Source of the DNA: Laguncularia racemosa
Lineage: Eukaryota > Streptophyta > Magnoliopsida > Myrtales > Combretaceae
Length of the DNA: 64,000 nucleotides
Assembly: GCA_037954665.1 (NCBI GenBank)
Contig: JBBMOL010000099.1
Location: 2,666,001-2,730,000 of the forward strand
Direction of reading: 5' to 3'
The notes beneath the pieces were generated by a model. It was not told where the DNA came from, did not search any database, and was given only the letters and a program-made list of their open reading frames with translations. How positions within the stretch are numbered: position 1 is the stretch's first letter; the number at the start of each line of letters is the position of its first letter. A program made the translations under genes and the position numbers. Shown here piece after piece: positions 11,831 to 22,941 of the stretch.

Positions 11831-12600
11831 TAAAAAAAATTATTTTAGTTATCCTGTTATAAGATTTTTGTATAACCAAATGTTAGCAAAAAAAAAAAAA
11901 AAATCTAAAGTTAGCTAAATCTTAAGATTATCTAATACTATAAAGGAAAATCTATCTAGTAAAGCTTATATTGTAAACGAAATACAGTAAAATGTATTTT
12001 GTCCTATCTAATATCTCAAAGTGTTGCAATCCAAATGTAGCTTTCATTTGCCTCTTTATTTACCCACCCACCTTAAAATATTGGAACTCAGTCAAAGTTA
12101 GCCACTTTCTCTATAATACATATTCTATAAAGGTTACATGTAGAATTATGAGCATGAAAAATGCCCAATTTTAGATTTTTACTCTTTCAATATATATATG
12201 TGTGTGTGTATGTGTGTGTGTAGATGATAGCACCACTTATCTAACAATGACGTTGCTGCCACCACCCTTATTTAAAAAAGAAAAAATATATTTTATTTTG
12301 CTGGACAAAATCATGATTGATTTTCAGTGATATGTAATAAACTTTCTTTTTGTTTTAGAGATGATGATCAATAATAAACTACCTACAGTGAGGTGAGACC
12401 TTCCATTGTTTAAAGTGAATCATAACTCACATCATTTGGGAAGTTCAATGCCTTCCTTTGGGAGGGTGGATATGTCATCAATTACCTTAAGGGAGGGTTA
12501 GGGATGATATTCTAATAAATGGTTGGCATCTATCTTTTAAGATTATTATGTAACCTTTTTTTTTTTTACTTTTTAATTTGTATGATAATATTTTTTTTAT

Positions 12601-12797
12601 ATAATGTTGTATGTCATGTTAGCACCTCATGGCATGTATATGCCTAAAAAAATATTAAAATATTGTAAGATTATTATGTTAAATTTTTATTTTATATTTT
12701 TATTTTTTAATTCATGTGATAATTTTTTTTTTTTATAATGTTGCATGTCATGTTAGCACCTCATGGCATGTATATGCCTAGAAAAATATTAAAATAT
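12601..12797. repeat. Tandem duplication, period about 134 bp
   Basis: ATAATGTTG(T/C)ATGTCATGTTAG and the next ~45 bases occur at 12601 and again at 12735 with very few differences, separated by T-rich sequence that is itself partly duplicated (AAGATTATTATGT at 12540 and 12667). Confidence 0.8.
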
Positions 12798-13620
12798 GGT
12801 GTTTTGAGGACTTATGATATTTGATGATTTAATTGTGCGATATTTCAAAATTATACAACCTAATTCTAAAATTAATGTTTTAAAACTCATTTGCATAAAT
12901 CTTAACACTTTGAAAACTGCTGGTACAATTTTCCCCAAAATAAATCATCAAAATTGTACTAATCAGGCAAGGAATGTAAATATTTCAAACTCCTAAATTC
13001 GTGTTTAAATTTTGATCAAAAAGCTCCAATATAATGAGATGAGAAGTCAATTAGAAAATATCACGTCTAGGAAACCAAATGTCGTTTATGGACTAAGTGT
13101 GCAATATTTGATAGTATAAATATAATAAAATAAATTAAGTTCAGTTTCTCTTTCAATTATAATCGTAATTGGAATAAAAATAAAAATAAAAAGTAGCACG
13201 TTCTCCATCATAAATATTTGAAATTGAAAGAAAACGACTAGAGCCCAATGGGAAAAGGAGTCTTGCTTTAAAAAAGAAAAAGAAAGGTCATCATATTTCT
13301 CAATTGGGAAGATTAAATAAATATGCGCAATCGATGAAAGAAAGAATGCGAAAAAGTCCTAAATTTTGCCAGTTGTCATTCAACCCCATGTCTACCAAAA
13401 TGACTATCTGAATCATTTATTTTTCTCTGGCCCAAATAAAAAGTGTTTATACATCTGAAAATGTTGATAGAGTTATATTGACATCAAATTTATATGTCAA
13501 GCCCATTGAAGCATGAACTATTTAGATACTTTTAAAATAAATAAATAAATAAATATTTATAAAACATATCAACAAAATTAAAACCATATCACCAAAATTT
13601 AAAGGGAAATTTTATTTTTT
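12798..13620. other. AT-rich spacer
   Basis: No gene, RNA or repeat structure stands out. It forms the distal upstream flank of the proton-pump gene. Confidence 0.5.
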
Positions 13621-13730
13621 TTTATCGCAGATCAAATTGGCAACCCATAGCTACAATTGCCTAGCCGACCGACTGCAGGTGATGGCCAAAATGGCTATCC
13701 ACGAAACAAAACGTACGACAAAATTGCATC

Positions 13731-13736
13731 CACGTG
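13731..13736. promoter_or_regulatory. G-box CACGTG upstream of the proton-pump gene
   Basis: This palindromic CACGTG is about 240 bases upstream of the candidate TATA box at 13971. It is the canonical binding core for plant bHLH and bZIP factors. AHA10/PH5 genes are known targets of MYB-bHLH-WD40 complexes, so the site is a reasonable candidate, but its use is inference. Confidence 0.4.
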
Positions 13737-13970
13737 GAGTGTACACGACGTTACACACTCAAACACGTACACATGGGCAGCTGCTGGCGGGCACATTAGT
13801 TATACAGTATCAACGTAGTCTAGTCACGTTCACATAAGTCATGGAAAGGTAAGTTTTGAATGGTAGTTGAGCAACGGCCTTTCTTCCTTCACTTCCTCTG
13901 CCCTGTGCATTTGCTCCAAGTTTCAAACCATCCATAGCATAACATGTATAGCCGTAACGTTGAAGAAAAA

Positions 13971-13980
13971 GTATAAAAAA
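13971..13980 (+). promoter_or_regulatory. Candidate TATA box for the proton-pump transcript
   Basis: GTATAAAAAA lies about 1.45 kb before the ATG. If transcription starts shortly downstream, the transcript would have a leader exon to about 14373 and a leader intron (see next entry). It is chosen by motif and by position relative to the leader splice sites. Confidence 0.4.
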
Positions 13981-14373
13981 TTGTAACACCCAGATGGGGA
14001 CATCAAGATTTGGATCAAGTAGCTAGCTGTTCGTCCGTGTGAAAATTTCCTCAACCACCAGTCAGCTACCAAACCATGGAAGTTATGAGTATGAAGATGA
14101 TGATGATGAAACTAACAACATGGGGTTTATATAGTATCTCCTCCTTTTTGGTTGTACAAACTACAAGACCAATCTCACTCCTTTTTCTCTTACACTACTA
14201 CTGTACCCACACTTCAAAGTGTAAGAGAAAGAGCAAGAGAAGCAGAACAGTCTTATTTTCATTTTCTACTACTGCTACTGCTACTATTTCGAGTTCTAGT
14301 AGTAGCAGTACTATAAGAACTGGAACTTGTAGCGGAGTTGGATGCTTGTGAAAGTTGAGAGTATTTTGTGAAA

Positions 14374-15410
14374 GTAAGTATTTGAATATATCTAAATGTT
14401 GGGTTCTTCATATTGTTCTCGTTAGAGTTGAGAATCGGTAGGATGAGTTGATGTAGTGACTGAGATTGGTTTAGAATCAGATGTGCGGTTTTCATGTTAC
14501 GGTTCTTAGTATATAGTGATAGTGTTTGAGGCCAAGTTAGACGAAAATGACAATCTATACAATATCTTGAATCTATTGTCGATGCGAGTATGTTGGTTTA
14601 TCTCATTTTCATTGGATATGGCAGTGATTTCTATTTAAATGATGAGTGTTGCCATTGCCATGATTTGAATCAGCAGCGATATTTGTTGCATCAGTTGATG
14701 ATCCTATGATTTATTACTGATTTGGGACACCTCTTGAATTAGGATTGATTTCAAAGAAGATTTAAATAAATATCCAAAACTTATAATAGGAAACACCATT
14801 GAAACCTTTCGTAGTTTGAAGCTCTAGGATTTGCATAATGCATAGGTTCAATTGTATGTCACTTTATTCTACTTAGTTTTCAGATCTCCCATTTACTGGG
14901 ATCAGTTGATGAATTAATAGATATAGAAATCCTACATTACTCATCATCGACTTCAGATACATATCAAATCTAAGAAGAATAGTGAGAAGCAGAGCATAAG
15001 CAGAGCATCGATTTGAATAGCATGCTCTTTCCAGTTTTACATTTCTAGAGATACTATTTCATCTGCAAATTATCGATGAGGATTCATAGAACAAATAGGT
15101 TGAAAACCTCTAGTCAATTAGAACGATTGCCATCCTACATGGGAGTAAATTGCTTGTTCAGGTTACCACTTGTCCTGACATGAATCACTTTTCACAAGAT
15201 GTGGAAGCACACTGCGATGATTACTTTATTTTTGTGGTATGTTCGAATGCAATTATTATCCTGGGATGTTCTTCATGTTGCTTAACAGCTTCAGCCTGCT
15301 TCTTTTATTTAAAGGACTGCATTTGGAAATATTTCTGTACATTTTCTTGCTGGTGTGCAAATTAGTTGCATAGGTACTGAAAGAAAGTTGCAATACACCT
15401 GCAATTATAG
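14374..15410 (+). other. Candidate 5'-leader intron of the proton-pump gene
   Basis: A consensus donor GTAAGT begins at 14374 and a good acceptor (CTGCAATTATAG) ends at 15410, 15 bases before the ATG. Leader introns are common in plant H+-ATPase genes. The putative leader exon also holds a 91-codon ATG-started frame (14076-14351, low-complexity Ser/Thr-rich end) that could act as an upstream ORF, and a stem-loop at 14276-14310. No transcript evidence is available here. Confidence 0.4.
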
Positions 15411-15425
15411 GTCTAAAGCTTCAAA

Positions 15426-18400
15426 ATGGCTGGAGAATTGGACAAACCTCTGCTTGATCCAGAGAACTTCAACCGAGAGGGGATTGATTTGGTAACTTTC
15501 AAACGATATGCCGATAGAGAACTCTTTCTGCTGCACATTTTACGAAGTACTAAAGAATTTTCATACTTTGTGTTAAACAGGAGCGCTTGCCACTGGAAGA
15601 AGTTTTCGAACAACTAAGGACATCAAGTCAAGGTCTGACAACTGAGGATGCCGAAGCACGATTGCAAATATTCGGGCCAAACAAGCTGGAAGAGAAGCCG
15701 GTAAAAAGCAAACCAAACTGAACTCATCTAATGGCATATAATGAGAAGTTTGCTTTCTCAGCTCAGATCCACAGGAGGATTTTATTCAAAACTTTTTGCT
15801 AAGTGGAATCAGATATTAAGTCATATATTTGAAGCTCACTTAAGATTTTATTGACGGATTTCACATTGAACTCATTTCTGCAGGAAAACAAGTTCTTGAA
15901 ATTTCTCAGCTTCATGTGGAATCCTTTATCCTGGGTTATGGAAGCTGCAGCGATCATGGCTATTGTCCTTGCTAATGGTGGAGTAAGTCTTCAGAGTGAA
16001 TCCTAATGCTATATATTCCTAACTTGCAAAAATGTGCAACTTCATACACTCGCATTGAATTTGTGCTCTTTGTATGTAACAACTTCGAAATGTTATGAAT
16101 AGCGGTTTTCACCTGGCCGTGTCTTTTGATCATGTTTCAGGGTGAGGGCCCTGACTGGCAAGATTTTGTTGGTATTGTCTGCCTGTTACTTATCAACTCA
16201 ACAATCAGTTTCATAGAGGAAAACAATGCTGGCAATGCAGCTGCAGCACTCATGGCTCGTTTAGCCCCAAAAACTAAGGTAAGAGTATGGTGGTCTATGC
16301 AACTCAGAGAATAGTAATATTGTTGAAGTCGTTCGTAGATACATCAGTTGTGCTGCCAGAATAAGCTTCGCCTTAAAGATAGTTACATTTCATTATCTGC
16401 TAAGAACAAGCTCAGATTTGTTGCAAAAAATAACGCTAAACTTCATTAACTTCTTCAAGGTTCTTCGAGATGGACACTGGCAAGAAGAAGATGCAGCTAT
16501 CCTAGTACCCGGAGATATTATCAGCATAAAACTTGGAGACATTATCCCTGCAGACGCCAGACTTCTAGAAGGAGACCCATTAAAGATTGACCAGGCAAGT
16601 TTTACTGAAAAGATTTAACTGTTTTTGGTATGGTAATTTCTGGAATCCTGTTCCCACTGCCATCAGTATGCTTCCAACTTGGTGCAGCCACTAAGCTGAC
16701 TTTAAGATGTGTTTCTGCAGTCGGCTCTCACGGGAGAATCTCTGCCGGTGACCAAAAGAACTGGTGATGAGGTTTTCTCCGGTTCAACATGCAAGCATGG
16801 AGAAATTGAAGCAGTGGTCATAGCAACTGGAGTTCATTCATTTTTCGGAAAAGCTGCACATTTAGTTGACTCCACTGAAGTTGTTGGACATTTCCAGCAG
16901 GTAAAGTAGATTGTGAACAAACTCCAAATGAAACAGTTAAACATGAAGAAAAAAATGCTCACAATCACCATACCACAGAATACTCCCCAGTAGCATGCAT
17001 CCGAACTCATAAAATTTTGTTGAGTACTTCTAGTGACCAGTCAATGCTTCAAAAACCTCAAATCGTTAATGCCAAGAAAGACTTTTTAACACAACCGTAT
17101 TTTGCTTCTTCAAAGGAAGGAAATTATATATCACGCAAATTGAGAGGGTTTTAAACTGAGTACAGATAAGATAACAATCCCCCTATCATGTACTTTTTCA
17201 GGTCCTCACATCCATTGGAAATTTCTGCATTTGCTCAATTGCTGTGGGAATAATCCTCGAAATCATTGTCATGTTCCCTATTCAAAAACGTTCATATAGA
17301 GATGGAATCAACAACCTTCTGGTTCTTTTGATTGGAGGAATTCCCATTGCTATGCCAACAGTGTTGTCTGTCACGCTTGCCATCGGTTCTCATAGGCTCT
17401 CTCAACAGGTTAGTAGTGCGATTTTCAGGCTTGTCCTGAGATGTAGAAATAGTTTTGTAAGGTTATTATTTATTTTTCAATGGAGTGACAAATTAAAGTT
17501 TTATTTTAAAGGGTGCTATCACAAAGAGGATGACTGCAATTGAAGAGATGGCCGGAATGGATGTCCTATGCAGTGACAAGACCGGTACTCTTACATTGAA
17601 TCGCCTCACAGTTGATAGAAACCTTGTAGAGGTACAAATCTTGAACTTACGAAATGACTTGAATCATGAAAGTATATTTCTGAAATTTCCACCTCCTCAA
17701 AAGATGCTACCAAGTATTGTTTGCCGGAAAACTTAATAAAAGTTTGCTCACAGGTTTTCCACAAAGATATGGACAGAGACACAATTGTCCTGCTAGCGGC
17801 AAGAGCATCCAGGTTGGAGAACCAGGATGCAATTGATGCAGCCATCGTTAACATGCTTGCTGATCCAAAGGAGGTAGATAAAAACCATACAGTTTCTTGA
17901 TCAAGTCCCATTTGGGAACTTACTATTTGTGTCGCCTTTCCCTTCACAAAACTTAACCAGATTCTTTCTGTATAGGCACGTGCAAACATCAAAGAAATGC
18001 ATTTTCTTCCCTTCAATCCCGTGGACAAGCGTACTGCAATTACATACATTGATGCAGATGGTAGCTGGTATCGTGCCAGCAAAGGTGCTCCTGAACAGGT
18101 AACAATGCATCCGCAAGATGGCTCACACGTTCTCCATCTTAAAGCTAATTTAAAATGGTAGGTTCCATCTAGCATCGAACTTTTTCAATGGCATCACATC
18201 AGTTCCATTTATTCGCCAGAGTATGTCACAATATGTTTCTTTCTGAATTCTGAACCATCTCTCATCGTATAGTTGAATGTAACATCCAAGCTTTTCTTCA
18301 ACTCCTCGTAAGATTTTAGCTCCATTTTGCCAGATGCTGAAAACAAGAATAGTTACCTACTTCCTGTATTCTTTGTCCAGTCAACTCCACTTCCACTTCA

Positions 18401-21400
18401 AGATTTTTCATATATAATGTTCAAATTTGAAATACGCTGCAGACATTAATTCTAAATATATCTTCCTTTCATCAGATTCTTAACATGTGCCAAGAGAAAG
18501 ATGAGATTGCAGGAAAAGTACACGCCATCATCGACAAATTTGCTGAAAGGGGGCTGCGATCTCTTGCAGTTGCTATTCAGGTACAACTTAAGGAAAATGT
18601 TCTCACTTTTTGTAGTGCCCTAATCAAATGAAACGTGCAGGCTTTTGTATTCCATCAAATCCAGCAAGAGTTTTTTTATCTCCAATTATGCATCTCCTAG
18701 TCTCCATTTGATGCTTGCAGGAAATTCCTGAGAAAATTAAGGAGAGTCCTGGAGATCCTTGGTTATTTTGTGGGTTGTTGCCTTTGTTTGACCCACCACG
18801 ACATGATAGTGCTGAGACCATACGCAGAGCTCTGAATCTTGGAGTAGATGTCAAGATGATTACAGGTAATGTGCATCCAAATGAACTTAAATGAGATTAT
18901 GAAACACCATGACTATTCAATCAAAAAGTCCTAGAAGAGTTTGGTCATCAACACCTTTTTGTTGTTTTCGTTGATTATATGCGTTTGCACAAGTCACACT
19001 AGTCTTGAATAAGCCTAGTAAAATAGTCTCCTATGTTGCTATTTTTTTCACAAAGCAGATAAAATACCTAGGCAATTTTGTATTAAAGAAATCCGATGAC
19101 TAATTTATCGGCCAGTCCTTTTTCATCACAGATCAGCATGCCTGAATTGCATACTAAATCAGAAAATAAGCATATCACAACCTGTCCTGCAACCTTTATG
19201 ACATCTTCCAGAACTCCCCCAAAGCATGAAGAATGTCCTGGCAGAAGTGTCAATCCTAGATTTTCTAAAATTGGGAGAATGAGAATTGATGCAGCATATG
19301 TTTATCTCTATGGTAACTGCAGGTGATCAGTTGGCCATTGCAAAAGAGACAGGTCGACGACTTGGTATGGGGACAAACATGTATCCTTCGTCATCCTTGT
19401 TAGGACATCATAAAGATGAAAATGAAGCTCTTCCAGTGGATGAACTCATTGAACAGGCAGATGGATTTGCTGGAGTCTTTCCAGGTATTGATCCTAACCG
19501 TCTTATACATGAACCGCACAAAGTATAAGTGATGCTATTTCTCTGTTCCTCACCAAGCCAATATAATAACTTCCAGAACACAAGTATGAGATTGTGAAAA
19601 TATTACAAGAAAAGAAGCATGTGGTTGGAATGACTGGTGACGGAGTGAATGACGCACCAGCATTAAAAAAGGCAGATATTGGAATCGCAGTGGCAGATGC
19701 TACTGATGCTGCAAGGGGTGCTGCTGATTTAGTCTTAACAGAACCCGGTTTAAGTGTGATTGTCAGTGCTGTCTTGACTAGCCGAGCTATTTTCCAGAGA
19801 ATGAAGAATTATACTGTAAGTAACCATCTAATTATCTAGAGTTAACAAATATAATTGCATATCTTAAGTTTCTTACAACTGTGTATATATCAACTAAAAA
19901 CTTCAAATCCTGGCCAAATTGTTGGTTTTGGAAACATTCTAATAGACTGTCATCATGTGTATGTAACCAATTGTATGTTTGACAAAATGACTAGTATTTC
20001 GATATTTTTGTGAAGTGCTGACCTTGACCTTTGAGACCAACAGATGATTATATCTTTCTTGATCCTGAAAAATGTCTGATATGTTGCATGCTGTTCTTTG
20101 TTCCTTGAATTATCTCTTCCTCCAAGAACTGATAAATCTCAACTAACGTGCAGATCTATGCAGTCTCCATCACGATTAGGATAGTGGTAAGTGAACATTA
20201 ATCTTCTGTTTCGTCTGGCATGTACTGAATTCTAGAATAGTATTGAAGAGGATCTAACTATTTTACAGCTTGGTTTTGTGCTCCTGGCATTGATATGGGA
20301 GTATGACTTTCCTCCTTTCATGGTTCTGATCATTGCAATACTGAACGATGGTAAGGTTTCACTCTTCTAACAGTTTGTCTAAGATAAATGTTAAAATGGC
20401 ATACATTTATTTTTCCCAGATGCAGTGTTAACAAAGTATATCTTCCAAGTATAAGTTGACTGTTTTCTACCTTGTTTTTTTGAAGCATACATCTCTTAGT
20501 GCAAAACAAAATTTTGAGCTACAACCACCTTCGTGCTGAACAAAAAATAACCTTCACATGTTTGCTCAGGTACAATAATGACCATCTCTAAGGATCGTGT
20601 AAAGCCATCCCCAAGGCCTGATAGTTGGAAGCTGAATGAAATATTTGCCACCGGCATAGTCGTCGGAACATACCTTGCATTAATTACTGTTCTTTTCTAC
20701 TGGGTTGTGATAGACACCACATTCTTCGAGGTGAAGATGTTGATCTGATACCTAAAATCATTCTTGGTTGTTGATGAATTATCAACAGAGGAAGAAGATT
20801 AATAGACTTATACATGAACTGACTGTTGCTCCTACTTGCATCTTAATCCAGGATCACTTTGGTGTAAGGTCAATATCATCCAACAGCGAGGAAGTCTCTT
20901 CGGCTGTGTATCTCCAAGTGAGCATCATCAGCCAAGCTCTCATATTTGTTACTCGCAGTCAAAGCTGGTCGTATGTTGAGAGGCCGGGAGTTCTCTTGAT
21001 GTGTGCTTTTGTGGTGGCTCAATTGGTAAGGCAATAAGGCTTAGATAGCCTTAAAAAGGTGTAAGCTTCATACTATATTACTAAATCCTATTGTTGTCAA
21101 CCATGCAGGTTGCCACCTTAATCGCTGTCTATGCACACATTAGCTTTGCCTATATCAGTGGCATTGGATGGGGATGGGCTGGAGTTATCTGGCTATATAG
21201 TTTGATCTTCTACATACCCCTGGACATAATCAAGTTCATTGTTCGGTACGCTTTGAGTGGGGAAGCATGGAATCTAGTGTTTGACAGAAAGGTTTGCAAA
21301 GATCCAAGTTCAAAAGATAACTGCTTACATCTTTATGATAATATAACACAAAACTCATGTCATTTGCTTTCTGCAAATATGATTACAGACGGCTTTCAGC

Positions 21401-21837
21401 TCCAAGAAAGATTATGGCAAGGAAGACAGGGCAGCTCAATGGGTACTTTCTCAAAGAAGTCTACAGGGGTTGTCAAGTGAAAATTTGGAGTTCAATGGCC
21501 GGCGATCCCGATCTTCTTTGATTGCTGAACAGGCATTGAGGCGTGCAGAAATAGCCAGGTAAATAAACCTCCTTATTTCATTTCACAAGGAATATCTTTA
21601 TCTATTTGTCCATGTCCAGCCAAATCCATAAAAGTTCTCCACTGTAGCTAGCTTTTTTCATAGGCATTTAGCTAACAAGTAGTCCTTATGCAGTTCTGTT
21701 GTTAGATTCTAGTCCTAAAATAACACTTTTGATATGGCAGGCTTGGAGAAATGCACACTTTAAAAGGACATGTAGAATCAGTGGTCAGGCTCAAGAATTT
21801 GGATCTGAATTTGATCCAATCGGCACACACAGTCTAG
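15426..21837 (+). CDS. AHA10: P-type (P3A) H+-ATPase, AHA10/PH5-like
   Basis: ATP-driven proton pump. 21 coding exons: 15426-15491, 15581-15700, 15884-15982, 16141-16278, 16460-16594, 16721-16900, 17202-17408, 17512-17631, 17754-17873, 17976-18098, 18476-18580, 18721-18865, 19323-19484, 19577-19815, 20154-20186, 20269-20350, 20570-20730, 20852-21025, 21109-21291, 21389-21558, 21741-21837. They join in frame to 2859 nt, 952 residues, the family's normal length. Visible motifs: TGES (250-253), phosphorylated Asp337 in DKTGT, KGAPEQ, DPPRHD, TGDGVNDAP, and Asp691 in ILND (the AHA2 Asp684 position). The start MAGELDKPLLDPENFNREGID and the end SAHTV, in place of the usual YTV, place it with AHA10, whose relatives acidify vacuoles and support proanthocyanidin or anthocyanin colour. 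Penultimate Thr951 keeps the potential 14-3-3 site. Intron 5 uses a GC donor; exon 15 is only 33 nt. Subclass assignment is from remembered family sequence. Confidence 0.95.
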
Positions 21838-22173
21838 AAATGATCATATGCACCACACAGTTCAATTATCTTAGGGACATACTTCGGAAGAGAACTCGTG
21901 TATGCCTTCAGTTTAATCTGCAAAAAGTTCGACTTCTGTTGCCAAAGAGTTATGGATTGATTTCAGTTCCACATTAACAGCAGTTGGTGTGCTCCAAAGC
22001 AGGCATGTATCTCGGGTCTCTTGCTAATAACCTGTGCCATTCTGTTATCACAATTTTTCATGTCTTAGTATGTACTGCAATTTTTTGATAGAGCAAAGGA
22101 CAATCTTTTGCGAGGTTGGGAAATTCTTGCTTTTATTGGAGAGATTTTATGTAATTTAGGCACCTCAAAGAGT

Positions 22174-22179
22174 AATAAA
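22174..22179 (+). terminator. Candidate poly(A) signal of the proton-pump gene
   Basis: AATAAA occurs 337 bases after the stop codon, a normal 3' UTR length. No closer perfect hexamer was noticed, but plant signals are loose. Confidence 0.4.
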
Positions 22180-22775
22180 TGTACTTGACACAGGAATTTT
22201 CTCTCTAGCAGTTGGAAATCAAACTGTTTTCAAGTGGACAACTTCCTGTGAATGAGTTATGACTTCTATTGCATTTCATTTTAACCTGTAGAAAGGACAA
22301 TACCTATCTCGAGCATGAGACTCAGGATTCTGCAAGTGCTATAGTGTAATGCTTGATCGCTAATTCTAGCGATTTCCCTATCAGATTTCCCTATCAGAAT
22401 ACCTTCTCTATTGTAGGGTCTAGCTTAAGACTAAACTCTTTCCAAATTTTTGTCTTACCATGAAGACTGCATGCATATTCCACAATGAACTTGGTAGTAT
22501 ACAAGTTGCCCAAATGATGTAAACACAATAATAATAGATCATATCATCACAACCCTTGGCAATGTGGTCCTAGAAGATCAGTCTTCTTTCGAAAGGAAAA
22601 CTAAATTGCAACTATGTAGACAATTGGTGCCAAAAGACCACATGTCATGGGATTCAAAATTAAACTTGATAATCTACCTTCTCAAAGTAACTAAAGGAAC
22701 ATTAGTAAAGAAAAGTAGATGACTTCTATTTCAGAAACATATTAACAAAAGAGTACAAAAGAACATGTATAGTGT

Positions 22776-22781
22776 TTTATT
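22776..22781 (-). terminator. Candidate poly(A) signal of the lipase gene
   Basis: TTTATT on the plus strand is AATAAA on the minus strand, about 160 bases beyond the lipase stop. With the signal at 22174 it leaves roughly 600 bases between the two convergent transcripts. Confidence 0.4.
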
Positions 22782-22941
22782 GCATTATGAAGTGTAGGAA
22801 ACCCCCTTCCTCAACAAATGAAATAAAGAACCTAACTGGTAGTGGGGGAAGGATAAACTTACAAAAAGCTGACCACAGATCATCTCTGCTGAAATTTTCC
22901 AACTTTCATACACTAACTTCACTGCTTAAGTAACCAGATTC

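Noticed and set aside
17606..18175. 189-codon minus-strand frame
   Set aside because: Antisense to exons 9-10 and introns of the proton-pump gene, without domain features.
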